Of a stretch of 8,936 bases of DNA, positions 6,865 to 8,936 are shown piece by piece. Each line of letters starts with the position of its first letter. Within the stretch, counting starts at the first letter, position 1. The notes below the pieces were generated by a model. It was not told where the DNA came from and ran no database searches. It saw only the letters and a list, made by a program, of their open reading frames with translations. Location: positions 1 through 8,936 of the forward strand of contig JAGKSZ010000189.1 of the NCBI GenBank assembly GCA_018991295.1. The letters are read 5' to 3'. The position numbers were made by a program, and so were the translations under genes. The DNA is from Porphyrobacter sp. GTDB lineage: Bacteria; Pseudomonadota; Alphaproteobacteria; Sphingomonadales; Sphingomonadaceae.

Positions 6865-8673
6865 ATGACCTTCCTGATCCGCACCATCGACATCACCGCC
6901 AGCGGCCGCGAAATCCGCCGCGAACGCTTGAGCGAAGGGCTAGGCCTCACGGTGGGCCGGGCAGCGGAGAACGATATCCACCTGCCCGATCTGGCAGTGG
7001 AACAGCGCCACATCGGCATCACGCTGTCAAAGGTTGGGACGCTGGACATCGCCGCGCTCGGGACATTGGGTTTCGGGCTCGATGGGCGGGTTGTCACGCA
7101 AGCTGCCATCGACCCCGCAACCGGAGGCGAGATCGCGCTGGGATCGGCGCGGCTGGCGGTGATACGCGAAGGCGATGCGATCGCCATCACGATCAGCCAG
7201 ATCGCTGCCGATGAAGGCCGCGGCGACGTGCTGCGCGGCTTTGCGCTCGCCAGTGTGCTGCCGTCCAAACGGGCGATGAGCTGGACGTTTGCGGGCGCAA
7301 TCCTGCTAGTGCTGCTGATGCTCCCCGTGGCAAGCCATCTGCTGCGCACCCCCGCCAGGCCCGATCCCACCGGCAGAACGCCGGGCGTAGTGCTGATGGA
7401 CAGCGCGTGGAGTTCCGGCGAATTGTCGCTGAAGCATCAGAGCCTCACGGAGAATTGCGAAAGCTGCCATGTTGCGGCCTTTGAAAGCGTGCAGGATGAA
7501 ACCTGCCTCTCCTGCCACAAGGACATAGGCGATCATGCGCCGATGGGGCGGCTGGCCAAGGGCAGCCCTGCGCTGTCCCCCGGCGATGCGATCCAGTGGA
7601 AGATCGGCCAGACGCTGGGCAAGGAAGGCCCGCTGGGCTGCGTCGCCTGCCATTCCGAACACGAAGGACCAGTGCGCGCGGCGGCCGGCAATGCGGCGTT
7701 CTGTTCGGATTGCCACAAGGACATGAACCTGCGCCTGACGGACACGGCCATCGCCAATGCGCATGATTTCGGCAAGGGCCATCCAGAGTTCCGGCCGCTC
7801 TATTACGCCAGCTTCGGCGCGGCCAAGCCGGTGCGCGCCGCGCCGGGGACGAAGCCGGTCGAACGCTCCGGCCTCAAGTTCCCGCACGATGTCCACATGA
7901 ACAAGGCCGGCGGGGCGGCGCGCATGGCGGTGAGCCTGAAGCAATATGGCAAGCCCCTCGAATGTGCGGATTGCCATGTCCTTGCCCCTGACCGAATCTC
8001 GTTCCGGGAGGTGAAGATGGAGGACGCGTGCGAGGGGTGTCATAGCCTTGTTTCAGGGCGGATCACGGGGGGCGGGTTCAGCAAGCTGCGCCATGGGGAT
8101 CTGAAACAACTTGCCGCAGACCTCGCCAAGGTCAGCGCCGCCCCTCGCCCCTCCCTTGCCCCGCAGCGCCAGCGTCCGGGCCAGCTGGGCAGCACAGCGC
8201 CCTCCTATCGCGCCGATTTTGGCCGGCCCGTGCGCGCCTATATCGGCATTTCCAATGCGCTCTCGGCTGGCGGCGTGTGCACCGAATGCCACCTGCCCAC
8301 CACCGGGCCAAGCGGTCAGGCCGATCTGGTGCCGGTCAATCTGCCCGACCGGTTCCTCGCGTCAGGCTATTTCAATCACGAAGCGCACAAGAAGCAGGAA
8401 TGCAGCGATTGCCATGCAGCAGGCACATCGAAGGCGGCTAGCGATCTGCTGATGCCCGATCTCAAAAGCTGCCGCCAATGCCACCTTGGCGCAGGCGCGA
8501 CAAAGACAGCCAAGATCGTGCCATCAGACTGCGCAATGTGCCACGCCTATCACCTTCCCGCCGGGCAGTGGCAGGGGTTGGGGCAGCACAAGGGCCCCGC
8601 GCCCCATTATCGTCCCGCGCCGCTGGCAGCGGCAACCGCCGCCCCGGCACGGGTGGCCAAGGTGAGGAACTAG
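6865..8673 (+). CDS. FHA domain - transmembrane - decaheme cytochrome c
   Basis: This encodes 602 residues. Residues 1 to about 120 look like a forkhead-associated domain: VGR (30-32), ENDIHLPD (35-42) and a QRHIGI strand (47-52). The phosphothreonine-contacting Ser of the usual SRxH is Glu46 here, so binding may be altered. LPSKRAM precedes a single hydrophobic helix (about 138-160), giving an N-in signal anchor. The rest should be periplasmic, where the Ccm machinery attaches haem. Ten CXXCH motifs start at residues 198, 214, 259, 280, 367, 389, 472, 513, 536 and 556. A proline-rich stretch (about 415-465) divides them into six plus four. Additional His residues (for example HSEHEG, HDVH, FNHEAHKK) could be distal ligands, giving bis-His low-potential hemes as in cytochrome c3/c7-like families. 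It probably accepts electrons from the membrane protein encoded upstream. No outer-membrane partner is visible, so the final acceptor is unknown. Confidence 0.9.
   Translation: MTFLIRTIDITASGREIRRERLSEGLGLTVGRAAENDIHLPDLAVEQRHIGITLSKVGTLDIAALGTLGFGLDGRVVTQAAIDPATGGEIALGSARLAVIREGDAIAITISQIAADEGRGDVLRGFALASVLPSKRAMSWTFAGAILLVLLMLPVASHLLRTPARPDPTGRTPGVVLMDSAWSSGELSLKHQSLTENCESCHVAAFESVQDETCLSCHKDIGDHAPMGRLAKGSPALSPGDAIQWKIGQTLGKEGPLGCVACHSEHEGPVRAAAGNAAFCSDCHKDMNLRLTDTAIANAHDFGKGHPEFRPLYYASFGAAKPVRAAPGTKPVERSGLKFPHDVHMNKAGGAARMAVSLKQYGKPLECADCHVLAPDRISFREVKMEDACEGCHSLVSGRITGGGFSKLRHGDLKQLAADLAKVSAAPRPSLAPQRQRPGQLGSTAPSYRADFGRPVRAYIGISNALSAGGVCTECHLPTTGPSGQADLVPVNLPDRFLASGYFNHEAHKKQECSDCHAAGTSKAASDLLMPDLKSCRQCHLGAGATKTAKIVPSDCAMCHAYHLPAGQWQGLGQHKGPAPHYRPAPLAAATAAPARVAKVRN
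8664..8668 (+). promoter_or_regulatory. Ribosome binding site for the phosphoesterase gene
   Basis: GAGGA lies six bases before the ATG at 8675 and within the last codons of the decaheme gene. This fixes the start and indicates translational linkage within the operon. Confidence 0.7.
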
Positions 8674-8674
8674 C

Positions 8675-8936
8675 ATGGCCCGGACCGCCGATAGCAGCGC
8701 CGTTCTGATCGCGCAGTTGACCGACATCCACATCGGCTTTGCCCCCGATGACGGGCGCGGGGGAGAGGAGCTTAACCTTGTCCGCCTGCGCGCGGTGCTG
8801 GCGCGGCTTACCGAGGGGCCGAACCGCCCCGATCTGCTGGTGCTGAGCGGTGACATCACCGATAACGGCGATGGGCCGAGCTTTGCCAGGATCGCCGCGC
8901 TGCTGGCGACATTGCCCTGCCCGGTGCTGCCGCTGG
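8675..8936 (+). CDS. Calcineurin-like metallophosphoesterase, CpdA-like (class III cyclic nucleotide phosphodiesterase), 3' partial
   Basis: The first 87 residues are present before the window ends. LTDIHIG (15-21) gives the DxH metal-binding motif (D17, H19), and LVLSGDITDNG (55-65) gives the GD motif (D60) of binuclear metallophosphoesterases. The spacing, and the NLVRLRAVLARL helix between them, resemble CpdA and Rv0805-type 3',5'-cyclic nucleotide phosphodiesterases. The GNHD and later His motifs that would settle the class lie beyond the edge. No signal peptide is seen, so a cytoplasmic enzyme is likely. It begins one base after the decaheme stop and has a good ribosome site, so it belongs to the operon. 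A phosphodiesterase beside a protein with two cNMP-binding domains suggests it lowers the signal those domains read. A different phosphoester substrate cannot be excluded. Confidence 0.8.
   Translation, partial: MARTADSSAVLIAQLTDIHIGFAPDDGRGGEELNLVRLRAVLARLTEGPNRPDLLVLSGDITDNGDGPSFARIAALLATLPCPVLPL

Overview
The window is GC-rich and gene-dense, with tightly spaced genes and Alphaproteobacterial-looking proteins. Protein style, GC content and a PhoB-type box suggest Sphingomonadales (a sphingomonad or erythrobacter relative). That placement is an inference; no rRNA or other marker gene is present.

Layout. Bases 2-1255 hold most of a HemN-type oxygen-independent coproporphyrinogen III dehydrogenase, cut at its 5' end. 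After a 194-base gap with a strong PhoB-box candidate comes a membrane protein of the PAP2/inositolphosphorylceramide-synthase-like group (1450-2460). It converges with a membrane-anchored TPR protein resembling the periplasmic half of CcmI/CycH or NrfG (minus strand, 3427-2477). A 111-base divergent intergenic region separates that gene from a plus-strand operon that runs off the right edge.

The operon (3539 to 8936+) is the main point of interest. Gene 1 encodes an 817-residue fusion: a YpdA/thioredoxin-reductase-like flavoprotein, two cyclic-nucleotide-binding domains, and a DmsB/NrfC-type ferredoxin module with 16 cysteines for four [4Fe-4S] clusters. Gene 2 overlaps it by four bases (ATGA) and encodes a five-helix membrane protein with two HX13H pairs, the geometry for two stacked b hemes across a membrane. 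Gene 3 encodes an N-terminal FHA domain, one transmembrane anchor and a periplasmic part with ten CXXCH haem sites. Gene 4 (partial) starts one base after gene 3 and is a calcineurin-like phosphoesterase resembling class III cyclic-nucleotide phosphodiesterases such as CpdA.

Read together, the operon looks like a complete electron wire: NAD(P)H to FAD to four Fe-S clusters in the cytoplasm, to two b hemes through the membrane, to a decaheme cytochrome c in the periplasm. Two signal-input modules (cNMP binding and FHA) are built into the redox proteins, and a probable cNMP phosphodiesterase is encoded alongside. I know no named system with this composition. The direction of flow, the terminal acceptor and the cyclic nucleotide are not determined by the sequence. 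The neighbouring heme-synthesis and cytochrome-c-maturation-like genes fit the theme but are not in the operon. No tRNA, rRNA, CRISPR array, insertion sequence or phage gene was seen, and no stretch over 300 bases lacks a gene.
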